Of a stretch of 45,764 nucleotides of DNA, positions 1 through 9,149 are shown one piece after another. The stretch spans positions 1 to 45,764 of the forward strand of contig PXSK01000038.1 of assembly GCA_003022865.1 (NCBI GenBank), read 5' to 3'. The notes under the pieces were generated by a model that saw nothing but the letters and a program-made list of their open reading frames with translations, was not told where the DNA came from and searched no databases. This DNA is from Halobacteriales archaeon SW_5_70_135. GTDB lineage: Archaea; Halobacteriota; Halobacteria; Halobacteriales; SW-7-71-33. Numbering within the stretch: the stretch's first letter is position 1; the number at the start of each line of letters is the position of its first letter. A program made the translations under genes and the position numbers.

Positions 1-9
1 CCAAGGAAA

Positions 10-606
10 GTGACCGACGGCGTCCGTCCCTCCCGCCGGCAAGTAATGGCAGCCATAGCCGGTGTCCTGCCGGGTGGCTACGTTCTCGGTGTCTTCCCCG
101 ACCCCCTTACCGTGACCGACAACGAAAACGTTCGCCGTGACCCCGTCAGAGGACGCGGCACGCCGATCTCTGTCGAGCGAACGATCCGAGACCCCCAGGT
201 CGACTACCGAGAAGAGCAGGACACCGTTCGGTACGTCAGAGCGTACATCAGAGACGGACCCACAGCCGACGAGCGAGAACCCGTCTACGAAACGGCCCCG
301 TTCACCGAGTGGGTGACGTCGAAAGCGGCGTCCGTCGGATCGGGTGGCGTCGACGACGCGATCGACACTCGAGCCGACGGCAGTGCGGGCGCCACCGCGG
401 GGATGACCCACCGCGACGGCGAGCAAGTCGTCATCGTCGACCGGAACCGTCGACCCGACAGCCAGCAAGACACCGATCGACCGAGCTTCGACGAATTGGT
501 CGACATCACCCCCGAGTCCGCCACTGTGACTGTCACATTGGAGGGGCGAACACGGACAGAAACCTTCGGTGTCTGGGTGGAAGAATCGAACGAGGTTCCG
601 GTCTGA
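10..606 (+). CDS. Putative Tat-exported protein of unknown function (198 aa)
   Basis: The reading frame starts at GTG and encodes an acidic protein. The N-terminus has a twin-arginine-like stretch (SRRQVMAAIAG, about residues 8-18) followed by a short hydrophobic segment, which suggests Tat export. The rest is hydrophilic, rich in Asp/Glu/Arg/Thr, with no motif I recognise. A C-terminal VTVTLEGRTRTETFGVWVE stretch looks like beta structure. Base composition looks somewhat less GC-rich than the metabolic genes that follow. The window starts just upstream, so I cannot see its promoter, and a longer N-terminus is not excluded. The 228 bases to the next gene hold nothing I can identify. Confidence 0.55.
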   Translation: MTDGVRPSRRQVMAAIAGVLPGGYVLGVFPDPLTVTDNENVRRDPVRGRGTPISVERTIRDPQVDYREEQDTVRYVRAYIRDGPTADEREPVYETAPFTEWVTSKAASVGSGGVDDAIDTRADGSAGATAGMTHRDGEQVVIVDRNRRPDSQQDTDRPSFDELVDITPESATVTVTLEGRTRTETFGVWVEESNEVPV

Positions 607-834
607 ACCTCCGTCGGCCGCTGACGCGGCGGCGGATCCCCAGTTCTGACCTCCCAAACGTCTACCTGATTGCTCGTGTGCGGCCTGGACGTCGTTCGGG
701 ACGAATGTATCCGGGTTGGTATCCGTGGTCTTGTCGGCCCGAACTCGTATCGACGGTGGAATCTGGTGACACCGCGGCGCAATCACAGATTCAACGCGAC
801 GGGACCGTCGCCGGTCGCTGTCGGCGAGCGGCAC

Positions 835-2037
835 TCAGGCACGGTCGGCGAGCACGTCGTCGTAGACGTCCAGGTACAGCGTCTCGATCTCCTGGCGGGT
901 GGGTACTCGAGGGTTGTTCTCCGGCGACCCGGAGGCGATCGCGTCCGCGGCCATCTCGTCGACGACGCTCGCGTACGAGTCCCGGTCGGGCACGGTCGCG
1001 AACTCCTCGAGGTAGCTGTACAGCGAGACGTCCGCACAGAGGTCGCGGACGGCGGACGCCGCCGCCCGGGCGGCCTCGCGGTCCGGCGTGTCGTCGTCGG
1101 CGGCGCCCAGCAGGCGAGCGATCTCGGCGTATCGTTCCGGTGCGCCCTGGGCCGAGAACTCCGTCACGTACGGCAGGAGGACGCCGTTCGCGAGCCCGTG
1201 GGGGACGTGCAGCTGCGCGCCGAACGGGCGGGCCATGCCGTGTACCAGTGCGACGGACGAGTTCGTGAACGCCTGGCCGGCCTGGAGTTGCCCCACGAGA
1301 GTCTCCTGGCGGGCGTCGAGGTCGTCCCCGTTCGCCCACGCGACGGGCAGCGCCCGCCGGACGCGCTCGATCGCTGCCCGCGCCAGCGTGTCCGGCATCG
1401 ACCACGCGTGGACGGAGACGAAGGCCTCGATCGCGTGTGTGAGCGCGTCGATCCCGGTGAACGCGGTGTGGCTCGGCGGCAGCGTCCGCACGAGGTCGGG
1501 GTCCTCGACCGCGACCGTCGGCATCGCCGCCGTCGCGACGACGAGAAACTTCGTCGCCGTGGATTCGTCGGTGATCACGACGGAGCGAGTGGCCTCGCTG
1601 CCCGTGCCCGCCGTCGTGTTCGTCGCACACAGCGGCGGTATCGGCGACGGGACCCCCTCGTAGCCGGCACGGTCGACGGCGTACTCCCGGATCGCGCCGC
1701 CGTTGGCCGCGACGACGCCGATCGCCTTCCCCGCGTCGATGGGTGAGCCGCCGCCCAGTGTGACGATGCAGTCACAGTCGCCCGCCCGGTAGCGGGCGAG
1801 TCCACGCTCGACGTTCTCGACAGTGGGGTCGGGCCGGACCTCGTCGAAGACCGTCGTCGCCAGACCGGCCCCGTGTAGGCTGTCGAGCAGGCGATCGCCG
1901 TAGCGCTCGAAGACGCCCGGTGTCGCGACGACCAGCGCCCGCGAGCCCCGGGGCGCCATGCGTTCGCCGACCTCCGTCACGGCGCCACGGCCGACGACGA
2001 CTTCCGCGGGCGAGACGAAGCGGTCGGTCCCCGACAT
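835..2037 (-). CDS. Iron-containing alcohol dehydrogenase (400 aa)
   Basis: This is a group III (Fe-type) NAD(P)-dependent alcohol dehydrogenase that interconverts an alcohol and an aldehyde. An N-terminal dinucleotide-binding half carries GGGSPID at residues 95-101. The C-terminal helical half holds the expected metal ligands: Asp197 and His201 (GIDALTHAIEA), His266 (LVHGMARP) and His280 (VPHGLANG). The 14-residue spacing of the last two matches FucO-like enzymes. The position of FucO His267 is Arg here. Length is normal for the family. Its start codon overlaps the stop of the upstream aldehyde dehydrogenase by one base, so the two are translationally coupled. Together they would link acyl-CoA, aldehyde and alcohol. 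The substrate is not determined; context suggests a C3 compound (3-hydroxypropanal, propanal or malonate semialdehyde), which is inference. Confidence 0.9.
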   Translation of the reverse strand: MSGTDRFVSPAEVVVGRGAVTEVGERMAPRGSRALVVATPGVFERYGDRLLDSLHGAGLATTVFDEVRPDPTVENVERGLARYRAGDCDCIVTLGGGSPIDAGKAIGVVAANGGAIREYAVDRAGYEGVPSPIPPLCATNTTAGTGSEATRSVVITDESTATKFLVVATAAMPTVAVEDPDLVRTLPPSHTAFTGIDALTHAIEAFVSVHAWSMPDTLARAAIERVRRALPVAWANGDDLDARQETLVGQLQAGQAFTNSSVALVHGMARPFGAQLHVPHGLANGVLLPYVTEFSAQGAPERYAEIARLLGAADDDTPDREAARAAASAVRDLCADVSLYSYLEEFATVPDRDSYASVVDEMAADAIASGSPENNPRVPTRQEIETLYLDVYDDVLADRA

Positions 2038-3473
2038 CAGTCCGCGAGGTATGGCGCGAACAGTTCTTCGGGGTCCGGCTCCGTGGCGTCCTCGATCGGC
2101 CGCGCGACGGTCGTCGTCTGGTAGAACTTCTCGAAGCTGACGTTCTCGTCGAGCTGGTTGCCGCCCCAGGTGCCGGCACCCTCCGACAGCGTCGCGCCGA
2201 GCCCGTTGGCGTAGTGGCCGCCGTTGCTGAACGAGTGAACCTGGTTTACGAGCAGTCGCGCGACGTCTATCTCCCGGCCGGCACGGCGGGCACGCGCCTC
2301 GCTGTCGGTGTGGACGCCCGCCGAGTGGCCCGCCCCCTCGTAGGACAGGATCGAGCGGGTGAGCGACAGCGCCGCCTCGAAGTCCTCGGCGCGGTAGACG
2401 GTCAGCACGGGCGCTATCTTCTCGCCGGACATGGGGTGCTCGGGGCCGACACCGCGGCCCTCGACCATGAGAAAGTCCGCCTCACGGGCGCCGCGGTCCT
2501 CGATGCCGGCCAGTTCGGCGATCTCGGCGGGCGAGCGGGCGATCGCCTCGGGGTTCAGCGAGTCGCCGTCGTGTGGAAACAGCGTCTCCCGCAGTCGGCG
2601 GCGGTCGCCGTCGCCGAGCAGGTGCCCGCCCGCCCGACCGAGGGCGGCGACGGTCGGTTCGTACACGTCGTCGACGATCGCGGCGTTGCCCTCGCTGGAG
2701 CAGGAGGTGCCGTTGTCGAAGCGCTTGCTCGTGGCGATGCGCTCCGCCGTCGCGTCGACGTCGGCGGTCTCGTCGACGACCGCGACGGGGTTGCCCTCGC
2801 CCACACAGTAGTTGGGCGTGCCCGACTCCTGGCCGGCGCGGACGTTGTCGCTCGAGCCGGTCACCTGCAGGAGGTCGACCTGCTCCATCAACGCGTAGGT
2901 CTTCGCCTTGCTCACCGGCGGCGGCAGCATCTGCACCAGGTCACGCGGCGCGCCGACCGCGTCGAGTTCCTCGCGCACCCACTCGACGACCTGCTCGCAG
3001 GTCGCCCGCCCCCGCGGCGAGGGCGAGAGCAGGATCGCGTTCCGGCTCTTGACGGCCATCATCGAAAGCAGTGTCGGCGTCGCGCCCGGGTTCGTCGAGG
3101 GGACGACTGCGCCTACGACGCCGACGGGCTTTGCGATCTCGACGAGTTCGTTCTCGGGGTCGCGCTCGACGACACCGACGGTCGGCTCGCCGAGCATTTC
3201 CGCCAGCGCGCCGGTGATCTTCCGGCGCTTCTTCCGGTACTTGTCCTCGACGACACCCAGCCCGGTCGTCTCGACGGCCAGCTCGGACAGTTCACGACAG
3301 CGGTCCGCCTCGTACACGGCCCAGCCGACCGCCCGCGCGAGTTCGTCCACCTGCGCCTGGTCGTACTCTTCGACGGCCGCCATCGCGGCACGGGCGTCCT
3401 CGATCGCGCTCTCTACGGTCCGCTCAGGGTCGGCCGACTCCGCCCGCGCCGAACGGGTCGTCTCCGGGCTCAT
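2037..3473 (-). CDS. CoA-acylating aldehyde dehydrogenase (478 aa)
   Basis: Member of the aldehyde dehydrogenase superfamily, of the CoA-acylating type (AdhE N-domain, EutE/PduP and sulfoacetaldehyde dehydrogenase relatives). It would catalyse acyl-CoA + NAD(P)H to aldehyde + CoA, or the reverse. The catalytic Cys is Cys258 in RFDNGTSCSSEGN. An Asn in the VVPSTNPGATP stretch (about 124-134) sits where the family has its Asn. I chose ATG at 3473 rather than an in-frame ATG at 3506, because a TATA-like box (3498-3505 on the minus strand) lies 25-32 bases upstream of 3473 and the longer start would fall inside it. First gene of a two-gene operon with the Fe-type alcohol dehydrogenase, divergent from the Pcs-like gene. 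The exact substrate is unknown. Confidence 0.88.
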   Translation of the reverse strand: MSPETTRSARAESADPERTVESAIEDARAAMAAVEEYDQAQVDELARAVGWAVYEADRCRELSELAVETTGLGVVEDKYRKKRRKITGALAEMLGEPTVGVVERDPENELVEIAKPVGVVGAVVPSTNPGATPTLLSMMAVKSRNAILLSPSPRGRATCEQVVEWVREELDAVGAPRDLVQMLPPPVSKAKTYALMEQVDLLQVTGSSDNVRAGQESGTPNYCVGEGNPVAVVDETADVDATAERIATSKRFDNGTSCSSEGNAAIVDDVYEPTVAALGRAGGHLLGDGDRRRLRETLFPHDGDSLNPEAIARSPAEIAELAGIEDRGAREADFLMVEGRGVGPEHPMSGEKIAPVLTVYRAEDFEAALSLTRSILSYEGAGHSAGVHTDSEARARRAGREIDVARLLVNQVHSFSNGGHYANGLGATLSEGAGTWGGNQLDENVSFEKFYQTTTVARPIEDATEPDPEELFAPYLAD

Positions 3474-3603
3474 ACGCGCTCCATGGTGTGTATCACTGAT
3501 AAACATAATGATCGTTCAGGACAGAGCCAAGTGTCCGACGAGACGATCACGAACGACGATTACTTTTTTGTGGGGACGGGGCGGAGTCGCAGCCGAGCGA
3601 CGG
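3474..3603. promoter_or_regulatory. Divergent promoter region with a duplicated 12-bp element
   Basis: This 130-base spacer contains an AT-rich island in otherwise very GC-rich DNA. Read outward, each promoter has the same arrangement: a 12-bp element of the form GAACGAYSATTA, directly followed by a TATA-like box. The minus-strand copy is 3506-3517 with its box at 3498-3505, serving the aldehyde dehydrogenase. The plus-strand copy is 3551-3562 with its box at about 3560-3569 (TTACTTTTTT), serving the Pcs-like gene. The two copies match at 10 of 12 positions as an inverted pair. This suggests shared control of both transcripts by one regulator or a common upstream element. No regulator gene is adjacent. 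Confidence 0.5.
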
Positions 3604-6600
3604 ATGTCAGAGCAGCAGGACCTCGTACGACCGCCCACGACGGTAGACGCGAACCCGATCAGGACCCGGGCCGACTGGGAGCGCCAGCGCGAGCGGGCCC
3701 GCGAGGACCCGGGCGCGTTCCACGGCGAGATCGCGACGGAGCGACTCCACTGGCACGAAGACGGCGTCTGGGCAACCCGTGACGGCGACGAGTGGACCGG
3801 CTTCGCGGACTGCGACCCGGTCGAACTCGACTGGGACGCCGACCACGAGCCGTGGGACGTCGCCCTCGACGACGACGACCCGCCGCTGTACCGCTGGTTC
3901 GTCGGCGGCGAGACGAACGCCTGCTTCAACGAGGTCGACCGCCACGTGCTCGCGGGCCACGGCGACGAGACCGCGTTCCACTTCGAGGGCGACCGCTGGG
4001 ACCAGTCGAAAAACGACGGTCGCGGCGGTCCGGTCGTCTCCGAGTCCGTCTCCCGACGGGAGTTGCTCCACCGGGTCGTCGTGGCGACCGAGGTGCTGCG
4101 AGACCTGGGCGTCGAGCGCGGCGACCGGGTGGCGCTGAACACCCCGAACGTACTGGAGCAGATCTACTACACTGAGGCCTGTAAGCGCCTGGGCGCGGTC
4201 TACACGCCGGTGTTCGGCGGCTTCTCCTCGAAGACACTGTCGGACCGGATCGCCGCGCTGGACGCCGAGGTGCTGATTACCGCCGACGGCGGCTACCGCA
4301 ACGCCGAAATCGTCCCGTACAAGGAGCAGTACGGCGACCCCGCCCTGGACGACTACCTGCCCGTCGAGACCGTCCGTGAGACCGTCAGGGACGCCCTCGC
4401 CGACCTCGACGTGAGCGAGACACACGCGACCGCGATCGGGGCGGCCGTCGAGGACGCCGTCGAGGGCGCCGTCACCGTCGACCGGGCCGACGCCATGCGT
4501 GGCGTGGGCCACGCACTCGACGCCCTGTCGGTCGACGCCGAGCGCGCGACGGAGGTCCGCACCGCGATCGCCGCGGCGCTGGTCGACGCCGAGCACGTCG
4601 TCGAGGACGTGGTCGTGATCGAACACACCGGACAGGAGACGAACGTTCGCGACCGCGACCACTGGGCGCAGGACCTGGAGGCCGACGCCCGCGAGACCGT
4701 TCTGGCGAACGCCCGCGAGGCCGGCTTCGACGTCGACAGCGAGGCCGACCTCCGCTCGCTTCCGGACCGGGACCTCGTCGAGGCGCTGTGGGCCACGAGC
4801 GAGCCCGAACCCGTCGACGCCGAGTACCCGCTCTTTGTCATCTTCACGAGCGGGTCGACGGGACAGCCGAAGGGCGTCGTCCACGTCCACGGAGGCTACA
4901 CGGCGGGGATCGCTCACACGATGCGGGTCTCCTTCGACGCGCGACCCGGAGACACCGCCTTTGTCGTCGCCGACCCGGGCTGGATCACCGGACAGTCCTA
5001 CCTCATCAGCGCCTGCCTGACGACGCGCACGACGAGTGTCGTCGCCGAGGGGTCGCCGCTGTACCCGGACGCCGGCCGCGTCTCCTCTATCATCGAGCGC
5101 TACGACGTGGACGTCTTCAAAGCAGGGGTGACGTTCCTGAAGACGGTCATGGAGGACGAGGACAACGTCGCGGACGTGCGGGCGTGGTCGACGGACTCCC
5201 TGCGGGTCGCGACGTTCTGTGCGGAGCCGGTCAACGAGGCCGTCCAGGCGTTCGGCATGCGCGAGGTCTGTTCTTGGTACAGCAACTCCTACTGGGCGAC
5301 CGAGCACGGCGGTATCGTCTTCACGCACTTCTACGGCAACGAGGACATGGCGCTGCGTCCGGACGCTCACACCTACCCCTGTCCCTGGGTGTTCGACGAC
5401 GTCTGGCAGCGGACCGAGACGGCAGCCGGCACGGAGTGGGCCGCCGCCGACCGCGGCGAGCGCGGCGAGATCGTGGTCCGCGAACCGTACCCGTACCTCA
5501 TGCGGACAGTGTGGGGGGCGAGCGAGTCGTTCGACCCCGACGACCCCACCGCCTGGGAGGGTGACCGCGAGCGGTTCGAGGACGTCTACTGGATCGAGCG
5601 CGACGACGAGTACGCCTACCGGCAGGGTGACGTGGCCAAAAAGTACGACGACGAATCCGTCAGCCTCCACGGCCGCGCGGACGAGGTGATCAACGTCTCC
5701 GGACACCGAACGGGCACCGAGGAGCTCGAAGGTGCGATGCTACGGGACAAGCAACTGAACCCGGAGACGCCCGTCGCGAACGTCGTCGTCGTGGGTGCGC
5801 CCCACCACGAGAAGGGACTCGTCCCGGTCGCGTTCGTCCAGACCCGCGAGGGAACGTCGCTGACGGCCGAGGTGGAGGACCGCCTCGCCGACTTGGTGCG
5901 CGAGGCGAAGGGCGTCGTCGCGGTGCCGGACGCCTTCATCGAGGTCGAGGCGTTCCCGGAGACCCGCTCGGGGAAGTACATGCGCCGGATGCTGACGGCG
6001 ATGCTCGCCGGCGACGAGGTGGGCGACACCACCACCCTGCGGAACCCGGAGGCTGTCGACCGCGTCCGGCCGAAGGCCGAGCGCTGGCGGCGCCGCCAGC
6101 GCGTCGCCCGGCAGCAGGACCGCCTCGAGGAGCACCGCTTCTTCCGCGTCCAGTACACGCCCGTGGTCGGCACCGACCGAGAGATCGCCACGGTCGTCAT
6201 CGACAACCCGCCCGTCAACGCGCTCACCGAGCGCGCCCTCGACGAACTCACGACCGTCGTCGGGCACCTCGACGACCGCGACGCCGTCGGTGCAGTCGTC
6301 GTCGCCAGCGAGGGCGAGCCGTTCGTCGCCGGCGCCGACGTCGAACAGCTGCTGGAGGAGGTCCACGAGCCGGCCGAGGCCCGCGCGCTCGCGGCCACCG
6401 CACACGAAGCCTTCGAGCGCCTGGAGACGCTGTCGGTGCCGGTCGTCGCCGCCGTCGACGGCGCCGCCCTCGGCGGCGGCAACGAGCTCCAGCTGGCGAC
6501 GCACTACACCGTCGCCGAGGAGCACGTGACCGTCGGCCAGCCGGAACTGCGGCTGAACATCCTCCCCGGCTACGGCGGCACGCAACGACTCCCGCGAGTG

Positions 6601-8991
6601 CTCGAGGAGCACCGCGGGCGGGCGGGACTCTCCGACGCTCTCGTCGCCATCACGAACGGCCGGGAGAGGGACGCTGCGGACGCTTGCGAGACGGGACTCG
6701 TAGACGAGGTGACCGAGGCGCCCGCCCGGGTCCGGGCCGCCGAACTCGCCCGCGCACACGTCCGCGACGAGAACGACACCCTACGGGACGCCCGCGAGGA
6801 CCGCCGGGCGGCCCGCGAGCGGTGGCAGGAGCCGGAGGCGTTCCCCGAGGACGTGCTGGAGCACGAGGACCTCAGGCGCAACCGCCGGTCGTGTGAGCGG
6901 GCCGGCGTCGGTCGCGAGCGGGCGTTCGAACGAGCCGTCGAGGCCGTCCGGACCGGCTTCGAGGAGGGGCTCTCGGCCGGCATGGAGCGGGAGGCGGAGC
7001 TGTTCGCCGAGGCCGTCGTCGACCCGGTGGGCGGCAAGCGCGGCATCGAACAGTTCCTCGACGGCCGGGCACCGCCGCTCCCGACGCGGCCACGCGAGGC
7101 GCCGCCGCTGGAGCGTGCCCCGGAACTGGAGCGGCGGGGGGACCTGCTGCCGGTCGGTGCGCCGTTCTACCCGGGCGCCGACGAAGTGCCGGACTGGCAG
7201 TACGGCTTCGCCGTCGAGCGCGATCCCGAGACCGGCGAGCCGGCACACGGCGACCCGATCGAGGCGGAGATCGAGGGGATCCACCCCGTCGAGGAGCCCG
7301 GTCCGAACGAGGTACTGCTGTACGTGCTGGCCAGTGAGGTGAACTTCAACGACGTCTGGGCGATCACGGGCGTGCCGGTGAGTCAGTTCGAGAACCACGA
7401 CCGTGACCGCCACGTCACCGGCAGCGGCGGCGTCGCCCTCGTCGTCGACGCCGGTGGCGCCGTCCAGGCCGAGGGTCGGGTCGGGGTCGGCGACCTCGTG
7501 ACCGTCTACTCGGGGCAGAGTGACGTCCTCTCGCCGCGGATGGGGCTGGACCCGATGTTCGCGGACTTCTCCATTCAGGGGTACGAGGAACCGGACGGCA
7601 GCCACCAGCAGTTCATGCTCGCCCAGGCGCCGCAGGTTCACCCCGTGCCGGAGGGCGTCACTCTCGAGGAGGCCGGCTCGTACCTGCTCGACTCGGGCAC
7701 CGTCTACCGGGCGCTGTTCACGACCCTCGACGTCGAGTCGGACCGACGGATGTTCGTCGAGGGCGGCGCGACCGGAACCGGTTACGAGACGCTACGAATG
7801 GGGCTGCGCTCGGGGCTCTCGGTGACGGGACTGTGCTCCAGCGACGACCGCGTCGAGCGCATCGAACGCGCCGGCGGTCACGCCATCGACCGCACCGACG
7901 ACGGTGTCGCCGACGTCTGGGGGCCGATCCCGGAGGACCCCGAGAAGTGGGACGAGTGGCGGGCGGCCGGCGAGCCCCTCCTGGAGCGATTCCGCGAGGC
8001 CCACGGCGGGCTCGCGGACTACGCCACCAGTCACGCCGGCGAGCAGTCGTTCCCCCGCACCGTCCAGTTGCTCGCCGAGGGCGGCGAACTCACCTTCTGG
8101 GGGGCCTCTACGGGGTACGAGCTCACCTTCCTCGGCAAGCCGGGCGAGCGTACGCCGGAGGCTGCCCTCGACGACGCCGACCTCGGCGCCGGCGAGGGAC
8201 TACTGGTGTACTACGGTGTCGACGGCGACGGCAGCGGGGCTGACGTGCTCGACCGCACCGGTCTCCAGGCGATCGAGGCCGGTCGCGAGGCCGGCGCCCG
8301 CGTGGTCGTCGTCGCCGACACCGACGAGCAGGCGGAGTTCGTCGAGTCACTCGGCTACGGCGACAGCGTGGAAGCGGTCGTCTCCGTCGAGGGGCTAGAG
8401 CGACGGGAGGAGGCGTTCGCGTGGCCGGATTCGCTGCCGTCGTTTCCGGACCCACAGGCCGCTCCCGAGGCGTTCAGTCGGGCCGTCCAGGAGTACACCG
8501 ACACGGCGTTCAAGCCGCTCGGCTCGGCCGTCGGCAAGCACCTCAGCACCGCGGAGAACCCCCGCGGCTATCCGGACGTCGTCTTCGAGCGCGCCGGACA
8601 CGACGCACTCGGGGTCTCGACGATGCTCGTCCGCCCGCACACCGGCCGCGTGGTGTACAGCGAGTCGATGGCGGGCCGCCGTTACTCGTTCTACGCGCCG
8701 CAGGTGTGGATGCGCCAGCGCGACATCCTGATGCCCGCCGCCGCCGTCCGGGGCACCCACCTCTCGAACGCTCACGAGGTGCAGCAACTCAACGCGGAGA
8801 TCGACGCCGGCGAGTACGACCTCGCGACGCCGGCCGTCGTCGACTGGGACGAGCTGCCGACGACACACCAGGCGCTGTGGGACAACGAGCACGACGCCGA
8901 ACTGTACGTCGCCGACCACGCCCTCCCCGCCGAGGGACTGCGCGACCGCTCGGAACTGTACGAGGCTTGGGCCGCCGGACACGACGGCTAA
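3604..8991 (+). CDS. Propionyl-CoA synthase-like trifunctional fusion (1795 aa)
   Basis: Three enzymes fused in the order of Chloroflexus and Erythrobacter propionyl-CoA synthase, which converts 3-hydroxypropionate to propionyl-CoA with ATP, CoA and NADPH. Residues ~1-840 are an acetyl-CoA-synthetase-like ligase: P-loop FTSGSTGQPKG near 412 and catalytic Lys791 in TRSGKYMRR. Residues ~855-1180 are an enoyl-CoA hydratase with both catalytic Glu, Glu961 (GGGNE) and Glu981 (GQPE), 20 residues apart as in crotonase. Residues ~1190-1795 are a medium-chain reductase of the crotonyl-CoA carboxylase/reductase type, with FNDVWAITG and the glycine-rich GGATGTG. Length is close to the roughly 1820 residues of the known enzyme. 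The start is ATG 3604, 35-44 bases after a TATA-like box. The divergent aldehyde and alcohol dehydrogenases may supply or drain C3 intermediates. Substrate specificity is inferred from architecture. Confidence 0.88.
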   Translation: MSEQQDLVRPPTTVDANPIRTRADWERQRERAREDPGAFHGEIATERLHWHEDGVWATRDGDEWTGFADCDPVELDWDADHEPWDVALDDDDPPLYRWFVGGETNACFNEVDRHVLAGHGDETAFHFEGDRWDQSKNDGRGGPVVSESVSRRELLHRVVVATEVLRDLGVERGDRVALNTPNVLEQIYYTEACKRLGAVYTPVFGGFSSKTLSDRIAALDAEVLITADGGYRNAEIVPYKEQYGDPALDDYLPVETVRETVRDALADLDVSETHATAIGAAVEDAVEGAVTVDRADAMRGVGHALDALSVDAERATEVRTAIAAALVDAEHVVEDVVVIEHTGQETNVRDRDHWAQDLEADARETVLANAREAGFDVDSEADLRSLPDRDLVEALWATSEPEPVDAEYPLFVIFTSGSTGQPKGVVHVHGGYTAGIAHTMRVSFDARPGDTAFVVADPGWITGQSYLISACLTTRTTSVVAEGSPLYPDAGRVSSIIERYDVDVFKAGVTFLKTVMEDEDNVADVRAWSTDSLRVATFCAEPVNEAVQAFGMREVCSWYSNSYWATEHGGIVFTHFYGNEDMALRPDAHTYPCPWVFDDVWQRTETAAGTEWAAADRGERGEIVVREPYPYLMRTVWGASESFDPDDPTAWEGDRERFEDVYWIERDDEYAYRQGDVAKKYDDESVSLHGRADEVINVSGHRTGTEELEGAMLRDKQLNPETPVANVVVVGAPHHEKGLVPVAFVQTREGTSLTAEVEDRLADLVREAKGVVAVPDAFIEVEAFPETRSGKYMRRMLTAMLAGDEVGDTTTLRNPEAVDRVRPKAERWRRRQRVARQQDRLEEHRFFRVQYTPVVGTDREIATVVIDNPPVNALTERALDELTTVVGHLDDRDAVGAVVVASEGEPFVAGADVEQLLEEVHEPAEARALAATAHEAFERLETLSVPVVAAVDGAALGGGNELQLATHYTVAEEHVTVGQPELRLNILPGYGGTQRLPRVLEEHRGRAGLSDALVAITNGRERDAADACETGLVDEVTEAPARVRAAELARAHVRDENDTLRDAREDRRAARERWQEPEAFPEDVLEHEDLRRNRRSCERAGVGRERAFERAVEAVRTGFEEGLSAGMEREAELFAEAVVDPVGGKRGIEQFLDGRAPPLPTRPREAPPLERAPELERRGDLLPVGAPFYPGADEVPDWQYGFAVERDPETGEPAHGDPIEAEIEGIHPVEEPGPNEVLLYVLASEVNFNDVWAITGVPVSQFENHDRDRHVTGSGGVALVVDAGGAVQAEGRVGVGDLVTVYSGQSDVLSPRMGLDPMFADFSIQGYEEPDGSHQQFMLAQAPQVHPVPEGVTLEEAGSYLLDSGTVYRALFTTLDVESDRRMFVEGGATGTGYETLRMGLRSGLSVTGLCSSDDRVERIERAGGHAIDRTDDGVADVWGPIPEDPEKWDEWRAAGEPLLERFREAHGGLADYATSHAGEQSFPRTVQLLAEGGELTFWGASTGYELTFLGKPGERTPEAALDDADLGAGEGLLVYYGVDGDGSGADVLDRTGLQAIEAGREAGARVVVVADTDEQAEFVESLGYGDSVEAVVSVEGLERREEAFAWPDSLPSFPDPQAAPEAFSRAVQEYTDTAFKPLGSAVGKHLSTAENPRGYPDVVFERAGHDALGVSTMLVRPHTGRVVYSESMAGRRYSFYAPQVWMRQRDILMPAAAVRGTHLSNAHEVQQLNAEIDAGEYDLATPAVVDWDELPTTHQALWDNEHDAELYVADHALPAEGLRDRSELYEAWAAGHDG

Positions 8992-9124
8992 GGCGCGCCC
9001 GGTGGACCCGATCCGACCGGTCGCAGACGACTCGCGGACGGGCGACACCGAACCGCGTCACCGGGCGCGGTCGTCCGGCCGATCGCCGACGGCGCCGCTG
9101 TTCGGAGTCGAATTGCGGGTGGGG

Positions 9125-9149
9125 TGGGCCGGCACGAACTCGAGTCACG
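9125..9149 (-). repeat. Partial copy of the tRNA-Pro 3' end
   Basis: On the minus strand this short stretch repeats the last 22 bases of the tRNA-Pro gene (T-loop, T-stem and acceptor strand, ending in discriminator A) with 20 of 22 matches. It lies 111 bases beyond the 3' end of the intact gene. Duplicated tRNA 3' ends are the usual footprint of integrative elements that recombine at tRNA genes. No integrase is visible between the copies, so this would be a remnant or an empty site. Confidence 0.55.

Noticed and set aside
835-2037. Loss of a catalytic residue in the Fe-ADH (Arg at the FucO His267 position)
   Set aside because: All four metal ligands are intact, and GMARP/GMSRP variants are common in a large Fe-ADH clade, so this is probably a clade feature rather than a defect.
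835-3473. The ADH/ALDH pair as part of a bacterial microcompartment operon (Pdu/Eut)
   Set aside because: No shell proteins, no diol dehydratase or ammonia lyase nearby, and no encapsulation peptide recognisable at the ALDH N-terminus.
3607-5706. A 699-codon open frame on the minus strand opposite the Pcs-like gene
   Set aside because: It is antisense to strongly conserved ligase sequence, is Arg/Val/Asp-rich without motifs, and arises from GC-rich codon bias that removes stops from the opposite strand.
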